A DNA stretch of 15,673 nucleotides from an uncultured Bryobacterales bacterium. GTDB lineage: Bacteria > Acidobacteriota > Terriglobia > Bryobacterales > Bryobacteraceae. The notes beneath the pieces were generated by a model. It worked only from the letters and a program-made list of their open reading frames with translations, searched no databases and was not told the DNA's origin. The translations under genes and the position numbers were made by a program. Below are positions 1-7,581 of the stretch, one piece after another (positions within the stretch are counted from its first letter, which is position 1; the number at the start of each line of letters is the position of its first letter). Where the stretch lies: contig CALMAV010000150.1 of assembly GCA_937859895.1 (NCBI GenBank), positions 2,072-17,744 of the forward strand, given 5' to 3'.

Positions 1-480
1 CCGTTTGACTGCAATAGCGGCAACCAGGTTCAGCGGTTCACCCGAATTGTGCCCTTCCCCATGCCCGGGCGCGCCTGCAATCAGCGGATCGTGATAAGCA
101 ACACCGGGCTTCTGTGACGCCTGTGGGATGCAGTCCAGGTCTGAACCGAGTGCGATCACCGGCTTGCCTTCGCCCCACGTCGCCATCCACGAAGTTGGTA
201 TGCCTGCTAAGCCACGCTCAACCCGGAACCCTTCTTTTTCGAGTACGCCGGTCAGGTACTTTGACGTTTCGATCTCCTGAAAGCCCAGCTCGCCAAAGGA
301 GAAGACCATGTCATTCATCACTTGCGCCTGCTTCTTCATGCCTTCGATCTGGCCGGCCAGATCCGCTTTCAGAGCAGCTTCGCGGGAAGCTTGTGCGCCT
401 TGCAGAGCACTGCATGAGATCGAAATAGCAAGCGTGACGATAGAAATGAGAGATGGGAGGAAACGGTCCTTCTGCGGCAT
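1..480 (-). CDS. Secreted M20D-family amidohydrolase (AbgB-like), N-terminal part, cut by window edge
   Basis: The frame is open for 160 codons from the ATG at 480 to the left edge, so the C-terminal two thirds are missing. The first ~30 residues form a Sec signal peptide: basic start (MPQKDR), hydrophobic core around residues 10-22, small residues before a probable cut near ALQGAQA. The mature part has the conserved N-terminal blocks of the AbgB/aminobenzoyl-glutamate hydrolase branch of M20D peptidases: FSFGELGFQEIETSKYL, then GSDLDCIPQ (the metal-site Asp region), then GAPGHGEGHNSG (the metal-binding His region). Such enzymes hydrolyse N-acyl or peptide-like amide bonds with a two-metal centre; the substrate here is unknown. 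The signal peptide implies export to the periplasm. An in-frame ATG at 504 would add eight residues (MSYTGGQP); I prefer 480 because it gives a more compact signal peptide. Neither start has a strong ribosome site. Family call is firm, substrate is not. Confidence 0.88.
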   Translation of the reverse strand, partial: MPQKDRFLPSLISIVTLAISISCSALQGAQASREAALKADLAGQIEGMKKQAQVMNDMVFSFGELGFQEIETSKYLTGVLEKEGFRVERGLAGIPTSWMATWGEGKPVIALGSDLDCIPQASQKPGVAYHDPLIAGAPGHGEGHNSGEPLNLVAAIAVKR

Positions 481-596
481 GGGTTGGCCGCCAGTATAGG
501 ACATCGAACTTGATAAAGCTTTGCCGCTAAGGGGTGGAAGTCTTGCGATGAGAGAAGGTTTGCTTCCGCGAAGCCCGGGAGCAAAGGGCGCGCCGC

Positions 597-734
597 CTAC
601 AGTTCAGGCTGATCGAAGCTGTTGTCTTTATCTACCTTTGGCGATTTGAACTGTTCAAAGATGGGACCCGGAGTAGCGGCCAGGAACATGGGAACCAGGA
701 TCAACAAGGCGATAAACGGAAATGAGTACAACAT
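597..734 (-). CDS. Possible small single-pass membrane peptide, 45 residues
   Basis: A short open frame runs from ATG at 734 to TAG at 597-599. The predicted peptide starts MLYSFPFIALLILVPMFLA, one hydrophobic segment of about 17 residues, followed by a polar, charged tail ending DNSFDQPEL. That layout resembles a small membrane protein or a short signal-anchored peptide. It lies between the amidohydrolase and the receptor gene and is transcribed away from the receptor. The ribosome site is weak (only CAGG-like). I do not recognise a family. It could be a chance frame; the hydrophobic block followed by a soluble tail is the only positive evidence. Confidence 0.35.
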   Translation of the reverse strand: MLYSFPFIALLILVPMFLAATPGPIFEQFKSPKVDKDNSFDQPEL

Positions 735-787
735 AAAACCTGAATAAGAGTTCCGTTGGAATGGACAAAATCTCTGTTCATCAGCTT

Positions 788-816
788 TTGATCACATAAC
801 AGACCAGGGAGATAAT
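788..816 (+). promoter_or_regulatory. Sigma70-type promoter for the receptor/CheW pair
   Basis: TTGATC at 788-793 (four of six matches to TTGACA) is followed by a 17-base spacer and GATAAT at 811-816 (five of six to TATAAT). Start of transcription would be near 823, giving a leader of about 40 bases before the ATG at 862. AGGAG at 842-846 lies in that leader, though about 15 bases from the ATG, which is long for a ribosome site. Spacing and position make this the best promoter candidate in the window. Not tested against a computed background. Confidence 0.6.
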
Positions 817-861
817 TTCCGTCCAGTTCTACCTTCCTTACAGGAGATTCTCTTCGGGAAA

Positions 862-2958
862 ATGAGCGTAGCTGGTACCTCGCTGCCTGTAACTTCGACA
901 AAAATGACATCGTTTCTGGTGAGCTTTGACCGGCAAGGCTGCATCACCGCCGCTGATGTGGGCTTTCTGCCCAGCCTCGGGTATGAGCAAAAAGAGCTGA
1001 TTGGGCAGCCCTGGAGTGTCCTGGTCCACCCATCATCTCCGGATGAAAGTGAAGTCTGGTCCAGGCTGAAAAACGGCGAGCACCAATCAGGCGTTTTCGA
1101 CTGTATGGGCAAGCACGGCAAGACCGTTCCATTCGAAGCCTACTTTATCCCGTTTTTTGATGACTCAGGGGAGCTCTCGAGTGTCAGTGCAGTCTTCAAA
1201 CCAAGTGTCAGACCAAGAGCGAGCGAAGCTGAGCAGCAGGCCATCGCAGATGCGTTGAGCCGTGTGCAAGGGATGGCTGAGTTCGATCTTCGCGGATTTA
1301 TTCTTAAGGCCAACCAAAACTTTCTCGACATTTTCGGTTTTACTGCAGAAGAGTTGCAAGGCCAGCACCACCGGATGTTCTGCGATGAATCGTTCACGCG
1401 TTCTGCTGCCTACGCCGAATTTTGGGAAAAGCTTGGGCGGGGCAAGTTTGACGCGGGCGAGTATCACCGTTTCGGAAAGAATAACAAGCAAGTCTGGATT
1501 CAAGCCTCTTACAACCCGGTGTTTGATGAAGGAGGCAATGTAGTAAAGATAATAAAATTTGCCACGGATATCACGGCGGCCAAGTTGCGAAGCTTTGAAT
1601 TCGAAGCAAAAGCGAGAGCGCTCGATCGGGTACAGGCTCTTATCGAATTTGACCCGCGCGGGTTTGTCATCACCGCTAACGAGAACTTCCTGCGCACCAT
1701 GGATTACACCCTCGAAGAGGTACAAGGCCGCCACCATCGCATCTTTTGTGATGAGGCCTATGCGCGAACACAGGCGTACAAGGATTTTTGGGATAAGCTT
1801 GGGCGGGGCGAGTACGACGCTGGTGAATATAAGCGCTTCGGAAAGGGTGGTCGGGAAGTCTGGCTCCAAGCCTCCTACAACCCGGTGCTGGACAGCGAGG
1901 GCAGGCCGATCAAAATCATCAAGTTTGCGACCGACGTCACGGGTGCCCGGCTGCGCAACTCCGATTACGAGGCCAAGATCAACGCAGTGAGCCGCTCCCA
2001 AGCTGTGATTGAGTTCGATCTTGAAGGCAATGTGCTTTCGGCTAACGATAATTTTCTGGAACTGCTTGGGTACACTGCCCGGGAGATCCGGGGCAAGCAT
2101 CACAAAATTTTTTGCTCACCCGAAACGGTGCAGTCGGCTGAATATCGGCACTTCTGGTCACGCCTTGGACGGGGCGAACGCTATCAAGGACGCTTCCTTC
2201 GGATTGGCAAGCTGGGGCATCAGGTGTGGATTCAGGCAACGTACAGCCCGGTTCTGGATGGCGATGGGCAACCGTACAAAGTGGTGAAGTTTGCCACCGA
2301 CATCACAGCCCGGGTCCAGAGAGAAGAGGAGCTGGTGGTAAAGGCGCGCACGATGAAAGCAAGCCTGGATGCGATGACGGAAAGCGCGGGAGAGATCTTG
2401 CGGAGTGTTCGTTCCACAGCGCAATCGGCTATTCACTCAGAAGCCCAAGCGCAGCAGGGGCGTGAGGCCTTAGCTGAGTCTTTGCAGTCCATCGGAGCGA
2501 TTCGCAAATCGGGAACAGACATTGGCGAGTTCGTCACGGTTGTAGCCGAAATTGCCAGCCAAACAAATTTACTTGCTTTCAATGCCGCGATCGAGGCGGC
2601 GCGGGCCGGGGAACATGGCCTCGGCTTCTCCGTAGTTGCTGACGAAGTGAGAAAGCTGGCCGAGCGCGCCACTCAGGCAACACGCGAGATAACCCGATTG
2701 ATGAATGAATCGGCTCTGTGCGTGCAAAGTGGGCAGGAGATATCGCGCCGAGCTCAAGACGCGCTTCAGGCCATTACTGATGGTCTAGGTGCAGTCGGCA
2801 AGGCCGTCAGCGGAATCGGGAACACCACTGATAAACAACTGAGCACTCTGGCAGGCATGGAGCGAACTCTGCAGGAATTGGCGGGAGCCAAGGGACCGGA
2901 GTTGCTGTCGGCCTCAAGCCCAACGCAGATATCCGACCTTGCCACCTTTGAGGCGTAA
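862..2958 (+). CDS. Soluble methyl-accepting chemotaxis-type receptor with four PAS domains
   Basis: A 698-residue protein with no signal peptide, no transmembrane helix and no recognisable HAMP domain, so a cytoplasmic receptor. Domain order: PAS1 about 15-113 (divergent), PAS2 about 128-240, PAS3 about 250-362, PAS4 about 372-485, then an MCP signalling domain about 495-690. The hairpin tip that binds CheA and CheW is clear at about 563-584: EIASQTNLLAFNAAIEAARA followed by GE, then GFSVVADEVRKLA. PAS2 to PAS4 share blocks such as EFD.RG, HH(R/K).FC, FW..LGRG and VW.QA.Y.PV, ending in IKFATD(I/V)T. This architecture resembles BdlA and other PAS-MCP proteins that sense redox or metabolic state, known mostly with two PAS domains. 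The helices flanking the tip are short, and I could not assign methylation sites. The next gene, a triple CheW, starts on the last base of the stop codon, so the two are translationally coupled. No cheA, cheR or cheB is in the window. Ligand or cofactor is unknown. Confidence 0.93.
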   Translation: MSVAGTSLPVTSTKMTSFLVSFDRQGCITAADVGFLPSLGYEQKELIGQPWSVLVHPSSPDESEVWSRLKNGEHQSGVFDCMGKHGKTVPFEAYFIPFFDDSGELSSVSAVFKPSVRPRASEAEQQAIADALSRVQGMAEFDLRGFILKANQNFLDIFGFTAEELQGQHHRMFCDESFTRSAAYAEFWEKLGRGKFDAGEYHRFGKNNKQVWIQASYNPVFDEGGNVVKIIKFATDITAAKLRSFEFEAKARALDRVQALIEFDPRGFVITANENFLRTMDYTLEEVQGRHHRIFCDEAYARTQAYKDFWDKLGRGEYDAGEYKRFGKGGREVWLQASYNPVLDSEGRPIKIIKFATDVTGARLRNSDYEAKINAVSRSQAVIEFDLEGNVLSANDNFLELLGYTAREIRGKHHKIFCSPETVQSAEYRHFWSRLGRGERYQGRFLRIGKLGHQVWIQATYSPVLDGDGQPYKVVKFATDITARVQREEELVVKARTMKASLDAMTESAGEILRSVRSTAQSAIHSEAQAQQGREALAESLQSIGAIRKSGTDIGEFVTVVAEIASQTNLLAFNAAIEAARAGEHGLGFSVVADEVRKLAERATQATREITRLMNESALCVQSGQEISRRAQDALQAITDGLGAVGKAVSGIGNTTDKQLSTLAGMERTLQELAGAKGPELLSASSPTQISDLATFEA
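1243..2340 (+). repeat. Three tandem PAS-encoding repeats, 366 bases each, inside the receptor gene
   Basis: The coding sequence for PAS2, PAS3 and PAS4 repeats with an exact 122-codon period (366 bases). Landmarks: RVQGMAEFD at residue 134, RVQALIEFD at 256 and RSQAVIEFD at 378; FW.KLGRG-type blocks at 187, 309 and 431. Identity is also visible in DNA: GGGAAAAGCTTGGGCGGGGC near 1424 against GGGATAAGCTTGGGCGGGGC near 1790. PAS2 and PAS3 are closer to each other than to PAS4. Unit boundaries are approximate. This shows intragenic duplication without length change. Confidence 0.88.
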
Positions 2959-4460
2959 TGGAACCGAAAACCTACACCGGTTTGTTCAGGGTAGGCGAAT
3001 TTAACATCTCTGTACCTGCCGACCAGCTACGCGAGGTTGTCCTCCACCCTGAGCGACTTAGTCCATTGCCCGATGCCGCAGATTGTATGGACGGCACGTT
3101 CTCCTTGCGTGGTCAATGTGTGCCGGTGATTAACCTGAACCACGTGCTTGGTGTCCCCCGTGAGGCTGCACCTTTCGTCGCCATAACTCAATGCGATGGA
3201 AAGACTCTAGGCTTAGCCGTCCGCAACATCGTAAAAGTCAGCGCCGTCTCCCCTCACGCCCCATTCGAGATGGCGGGCGAAAAGGAGGAGAGATCGCGGC
3301 TCTTCACGCGTTGCTTCCACGATAGCGAGGACGAGAGCCTCGTCCATGTACTAAATTTATCGGCACTACACTCTTGCGATGGGGTGCGGACCGCGGTTCA
3401 GCTTCAGAAAACAATAGAGGGTGACAAAGAGACCGCCGACGAGCCACCCCTCCATCTAGCTTTGTTTAGCGTTGGTGGCCGAAGCTTTGGCGTGGAACGC
3501 TCCGCGGTTTGGAAAGCGCTTCCGGCACAGCAGATTACAGAACGCGTCTCAGATATGGGCTTGCTGCGGGGCTATTTGATGGATCATGATCCAGCTATTC
3601 CCGTTTTAGACCTACTCGGTCTCTTTCGGATGCCAGCGGCGACGGAATCTGCCAGGCTCAGCCAAGGCATTGTGCTGCAGCACAGTGAGCGTAAAGTCGG
3701 GTTCGAAATCGATCAGGTGATTGGCTCAACGAAAACAACAGTCCAGAGCCTGGCGCCGCTTGGAGGCACCAGCAATCAGGGCGCCACGCCTCTGACCCGG
3801 AGTGGCTGCCGCATGTTGAACTCGAAAGGGTACGGCTTGGTGATAGTGCTCGATCTTCCGGTGCTTCTGCAGCAGGAGGAGCTTCGGAACGCAACTGCAA
3901 ACCAGCGGAGAGTGAACGTCGGGCAGATCCGCAGGCCCGAAGGCGAATCGATCTCGAAGCCGGCTGTCTCATTCGTCACCTACTACGTGGGGGCGAGTCG
4001 GTTTTGCACGCCGCTTGCCGAGGTGGAAGCCATCGTCCCGCTGTCCGAATTCCTGTCACTCAGCAATGGAGACAGTTACTTCCGTGGCGTCATGGAATGG
4101 CGAAACCAGGTGGTGAATTTGTTCGATCTTAACGTCCTGTTAGGGGTTGAAGACGTAGGGGCGGCCTCGGAAATCAAAGTAAGCCATCGCAGATGTTTGA
4201 TCGTCAGGGGCGGGGGGCCGTTTGGACCGGAGTATCGCGGCTATCTTGTCGACGAGGTCCAAGCCCTTGCGTCGGCAGTTCCGGAACCCATTCCGTCCCT
4301 GATAACCAAGTCTTGGGCATCGCGCGGCGGTCCGGCCTGCCCGCGCATTACGGAGATGATTCAAATCTCCGCCCCTGATGGCAGCCGGAGCAATGTGAAC
4401 GTCCTGCATCTGGCAGAGTGCGAGGCCCCATCCACGCCGCCGCTCGCGCTTATTGCCTGA
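2958..4460 (+). CDS. Triple CheW-domain chemotaxis scaffold protein
   Basis: A 500-residue protein made of three CheW-like domains joined by linkers: about 5-141, 164-305 and 336-487. Each carries the CheW beta-barrel signature block: GQCVPVINLNHVLG (52-65), PAIPVLDLLGLF (212-223) and NQVVNLFDLNVLLG (383-396). CheW couples receptors to the kinase CheA; ordinary CheW is about 150-170 residues with one domain. No receiver domain follows, so it is not CheV, and no kinase domain, so it is not CheA. Several CheW domains in one chain suggest a structural cross-linker of receptor arrays. Its ATG shares one base with the receptor's TAA stop (TAATG), which points to equal expression and a direct partnership. 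Domains 2 and 3 are divergent (domain 2 lacks the usual RG before the P-V-L-D block), so the three may bind different partners. Family call is firm, the array role is inference. Confidence 0.9.
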   Translation: MEPKTYTGLFRVGEFNISVPADQLREVVLHPERLSPLPDAADCMDGTFSLRGQCVPVINLNHVLGVPREAAPFVAITQCDGKTLGLAVRNIVKVSAVSPHAPFEMAGEKEERSRLFTRCFHDSEDESLVHVLNLSALHSCDGVRTAVQLQKTIEGDKETADEPPLHLALFSVGGRSFGVERSAVWKALPAQQITERVSDMGLLRGYLMDHDPAIPVLDLLGLFRMPAATESARLSQGIVLQHSERKVGFEIDQVIGSTKTTVQSLAPLGGTSNQGATPLTRSGCRMLNSKGYGLVIVLDLPVLLQQEELRNATANQRRVNVGQIRRPEGESISKPAVSFVTYYVGASRFCTPLAEVEAIVPLSEFLSLSNGDSYFRGVMEWRNQVVNLFDLNVLLGVEDVGAASEIKVSHRRCLIVRGGGPFGPEYRGYLVDEVQALASAVPEPIPSLITKSWASRGGPACPRITEMIQISAPDGSRSNVNVLHLAECEAPSTPPLALIA

Positions 4461-4508
4461 GCAGAACGATTGCTGCGACCTTGGGCCGATACACTAAGTC
4501 CAAAAGAC

Positions 4509-6482
4509 ATGGGTATTGGGCGTCTGTTGGCATTCGGTTCGGTTGCGCTGCTGATTGCGGGGGCGGCACAGGCGCAAAACCCGGTTCACTGGACTCTGGG
4601 TAGCGATGCCAAAGCAGATATCAAGCCCACTGACCGCATTGAGGCACGGCTAACTGCGAAGATTGACACCGGCTGGCATCTCTATTCCCTGACCCAAGGT
4701 CCGGGCGGTCCGGTTCCCACTCGCATCTCTGTCCCGGATGGCAGTATCTTTCAGCTCGGAGGTCAGCTGGAGGGCTTAGCGCCACACGTCGCCATGGATC
4801 CGAGTTTCGGAATCAACACTGAAACCTACGACACCAACACTACTTTTCGGATACCCCTTGTGGCAGGCAAAGGCGTTACGAGTGTTTCGCCCGTTGCGGT
4901 TAATGTCCGCTACCAGACTTGCAATTCAACCATGTGTCTGCCGCCCCGAACAGCCCGGCTTAGTGCGGTTCTGGGTACGGACGCGACCTCGCTCCTCCAG
5001 ACCCCGAGTGCTCTCACCGCTGCTCCCAGTGCAGGCGTAACGGCACAAGCGCAAACGAGTCCGACCCAGCCAACATCGCCGCCCGCGACAACTTCACGGG
5101 GTTCGCTCTGGTCATTTGTATGGTTGGCCATGAGCGTGGGTGCAGTATCGCTCTTGACGCCGTGTGTTTTTCCGATGGTCCCTATCACGGTTTCTTACTT
5201 CACTAAACATGCGGCAGGGAATCGAGCTACCGCCGTCCGCGATGCTTTCATCTATGCGCTTGGCATTATCCTCACCTTCACAGCTGTTGGAGTAATTCTC
5301 GCTATCTTGTTCGGTGCTGCAGGCATCAACAAATTCGCCTCAAGCCCGTGGGTGAACCTCGCCATTACGGCTATCTTTGTCCTCTTTGCCCTAAGCCTGT
5401 TCGGCGCCATCGAACTACAGATTCCACCGTCGGTCCTGGAGCGTATTGACTCGTTCTCGCGCAGCCGTGAGTCGAGCAAGATCGCTGGTCTGTTGCTGAT
5501 GGGGCTGACGTTCTCACTGACTTCATTCACCTGTACTGCCCCATTTGTTGGAACCTTGCTGGTGACAGCCGCCGCAGGTGACTGGATGTACCCAGTGATT
5601 GGGATGCTCGCGTTTTCCAGCGTCTTCTCGCTGCCGTTCTTTGCCCTGGCTCTAGCGCCTCAACTGGTAGCGCAGTTGCCGAAGTCTGGGGGATGGCTCA
5701 ACTCGGTAAAGGTCGCAATGGGCTTGTTAGAAATTGCCGCGGCCATGAAGTTTCTCTCTAATGCAGACCTCGTCTGGCGCTGGGGAATTTTCACGCGTGA
5801 GGTGGTTCTAGCTAGTTGGCTGGCCGTTTCGCTTTTATTGAGCTTGTATCTACTGGGCAAGTTTCAGCTCACCAACGATTCGCCGACGCCACGTATTGGT
5901 GCAGTACGATTGCTCTCGGCTCTCCTATCGCTTTCGGTCGGTTTCTACCTGTTAACTGGGCTTTTCGGCGCCCGGCTGGGAGAGCTGGAACCCTTTCTGC
6001 CACCGGCTTCCACGGACGGCAACGGCACGGTAGCCACGTCACTGCACGGCAACCGCGGTGGGCAGAGCGATGAACTCAGCTGGATCCAAAACGACTATGA
6101 CGGCGCACTGGCCAAAGCTCGCGAGACGAACACTCCGGTCTTCATCGATTTCACCGGTTACACATGCACCAACTGCCGCTGGATGGAGGCCAATATGTTC
6201 ACAAAGACTCCTGTGCGGCAGCAGTTATCGAAGTTTGTGCGACTGCGCCTATACACCGACGGCGAAGGAGCAGTTTACGAGAAGCAGCAAGCTATGCAGC
6301 AGAGCCGCTTCGGAACTGTGGCGCTGCCGCTATACGCAGTGGTTGATGGCAGTGGGAAGATAGTCGAACAGTTTCCTGGACTGACGCGGAGTGAACCGGA
6401 GTTCACAGGGTTTTTACATTCAGCGCAAGGCAAGTTTGCCAGCAGTGCTGTACTGACATCTGCGCTCACGGATGCTCATTAG
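4509..6482 (+). CDS. dsbD: Thiol-disulfide interchange protein DsbD
   Basis: DsbD carries electrons from cytoplasmic thioredoxin across the inner membrane to periplasmic disulfide isomerases and cytochrome c maturation partners. All three parts and all six key cysteines are present (numbering from the ATG at 4509, 657 residues). There is a signal peptide (residues 1-22, ending AQA). The periplasmic alpha domain has C138 and C143 in YQTCNSTMCLPP. The membrane domain runs from about 200 to 490, with C219 in LTPCVFPMVP and C342 in SFTCTAPF. The C-terminal thioredoxin-like domain (about 525-645) has C553-TN-C556 in GYTCTNCRWME. A Pro/Thr/Ala-rich linker (about 162-197) joins alpha and membrane domains. 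An in-frame TTG at 4470 would add 13 polar residues and spoil the signal peptide, so I reject it. The gene begins 48 bases after the CheW gene on the same strand and may be cotranscribed, though no functional link is evident. It is slightly longer than E. coli DsbD. Confidence 0.96.
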   Translation: MGIGRLLAFGSVALLIAGAAQAQNPVHWTLGSDAKADIKPTDRIEARLTAKIDTGWHLYSLTQGPGGPVPTRISVPDGSIFQLGGQLEGLAPHVAMDPSFGINTETYDTNTTFRIPLVAGKGVTSVSPVAVNVRYQTCNSTMCLPPRTARLSAVLGTDATSLLQTPSALTAAPSAGVTAQAQTSPTQPTSPPATTSRGSLWSFVWLAMSVGAVSLLTPCVFPMVPITVSYFTKHAAGNRATAVRDAFIYALGIILTFTAVGVILAILFGAAGINKFASSPWVNLAITAIFVLFALSLFGAIELQIPPSVLERIDSFSRSRESSKIAGLLLMGLTFSLTSFTCTAPFVGTLLVTAAAGDWMYPVIGMLAFSSVFSLPFFALALAPQLVAQLPKSGGWLNSVKVAMGLLEIAAAMKFLSNADLVWRWGIFTREVVLASWLAVSLLLSLYLLGKFQLTNDSPTPRIGAVRLLSALLSLSVGFYLLTGLFGARLGELEPFLPPASTDGNGTVATSLHGNRGGQSDELSWIQNDYDGALAKARETNTPVFIDFTGYTCTNCRWMEANMFTKTPVRQQLSKFVRLRLYTDGEGAVYEKQQAMQQSRFGTVALPLYAVVDGSGKIVEQFPGLTRSEPEFTGFLHSAQGKFASSAVLTSALTDAH

Positions 6483-6491
6483 GTGCACCTA
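6480..6491. repeat. 12-base perfect palindrome at the dsbD stop codon
   Basis: TAGGTGCACCTA is a perfect inverted repeat with no loop, covering the dsbD stop codon (6480-6482) and most of the short gap to the converging peptidase gene, which ends at 6498. It has no T-run, so it is not a typical intrinsic terminator. It could be a protein-binding site or chance. Confidence 0.4.
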
Positions 6492-6497
6492 GCCGAG

Positions 6498-7553
6498 TTA
6501 CCAGTTCTGGAGACCAAATTGCGAGCGACGCTCCCCGGAGTTCGCTTTCAAAGCAACTATGTTGTACATGGTGAGCAGCTTGCGCGGATCTAGAAGGCGT
6601 TGTTTGAAGGTTTCGCGCCCGTACTGAAGCTCAACTAAAGCTGCCATCTCATAGCCAACGGTGTACCAAGCGCCCTGCGCTCCCCAAAATGGGGCTGCTC
6701 GTTTCGCAATCGCTGCATCATCGGTCAGCTTGCCATCCAGGATGTCGCTAAGCAATTGTTGCACCGCCAGCAGATCAGAGTTGAGGTGCATCATGTCGCT
6801 GTCCCATTGCGCGCGAGCTGCGGCATTGTCTTCCCAGTGCGGATGCCGATCGGCTGAACCGGCTGCGGCCAGCATCGCCTCGCCCTCGCCGAAAGCGTCA
6901 AGCCAATGAGTCGCTCTCTTGATGTTCTCGGGGAGCTTCGCCACTATTTCCTTTTGTTGCTTCTCCAGGCTGTCGAGCCCGATGTGGTGGCATTTATGCG
7001 AAACCGTGTTCTCGAACTGAGTCTTACTCTGTTGTTCTAGATAAAGGAAGATTGCAGGACCTTCTCCCTTCTTTGTCCAGACAAAGCTGTTTGTCTTAGG
7101 CTTGATTTCTGGGAACACACGAGCGTGAATGGTTGCCCCGGCCGGAAGCCAGGCGAGCACGCCTGTCCCGAGTGCCTGCATGTTAGCTTGCTTCATCTCG
7201 GCTAGCACTTGGTCCCACTCGTGTTCTTTCGCCAGCGCCTCCGGAGAAAGGAGAAATGCCTGGAACTCGGCGTCGGTGAAGGCACGGTCCATTGCTGCTT
7301 CACGCGTTTTAAGCCATTGGTAATGAATTGTCGGGAAGAGTTGATGCCAGTCCTCTGCCGTCACCGGTTCATGCCCCGACTGTTTGTGAATGACGTGAAG
7401 CGCTTCCTCAGCTTCCGAGGTATCTAGAGCAAGCTGCACACTTGCTGAGGGGTCCGCCACAGCACTACGGGAGCACCACGCTAAACATATAAACAGAGCA
7501 GTAGAACTGAACGCATCGCGTAACCTTAATTCGGGAGTGTTGTCTTGGCACAC
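6498..7553 (-). CDS. Secreted DUF5700-like putative zinc metallopeptidase with altered HExxH motif
   Basis: The frame starts at GTG (7551-7553) and gives 351 residues. A signal peptide is plausible at about 1-34: basic stretch RLR near 10-12, hydrophobic ALFICLAWC, then small residues to AVADPS. The mature protein resembles DUF5700-type putative zinc peptidases. It has a histidine cluster VSHKCHHIG at 184-192 where HExxH is expected, and about 33 residues later FGEGEAMLAAAG (221-232), where a Glu could be the third metal ligand as in gluzincins. The catalytic Glu of HExxH is Lys187 here (codon AAA at 6993-6995), while both flanking zinc-ligand histidines, H186 and H190, remain. The protein may bind metal but lack hydrolytic activity, or the family match may be wrong. 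It follows the toxin gene by 28 bases on the same strand and could be read through from the toxin-antitoxin promoter. No lipobox is seen. The ORF is certain, the family moderate, the activity doubtful. Confidence 0.72.
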   Translation of the reverse strand: MCQDNTPELRLRDAFSSTALFICLAWCSRSAVADPSASVQLALDTSEAEEALHVIHKQSGHEPVTAEDWHQLFPTIHYQWLKTREAAMDRAFTDAEFQAFLLSPEALAKEHEWDQVLAEMKQANMQALGTGVLAWLPAGATIHARVFPEIKPKTNSFVWTKKGEGPAIFLYLEQQSKTQFENTVSHKCHHIGLDSLEKQQKEIVAKLPENIKRATHWLDAFGEGEAMLAAAGSADRHPHWEDNAAARAQWDSDMMHLNSDLLAVQQLLSDILDGKLTDDAAIAKRAAPFWGAQGAWYTVGYEMAALVELQYGRETFKQRLLDPRKLLTMYNIVALKANSGERRSQFGLQNW

Positions 7554-7581
7554 GGTGGCGCAAACAGCCGTATGTTAGGCC

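Noticed and set aside
1165..2103. 312-codon open frame on the minus strand, antisense to the PAS repeats
   Set aside because: It is a shadow of the receptor gene, kept open by codon bias repeated over the PAS units; its product matches no fold I recognise and the plus-strand protein is unmistakable.
4470..4508. TTG start for dsbD
   Set aside because: Adds 13 polar residues ahead of an otherwise normal signal peptide; ATG at 4509 is better.
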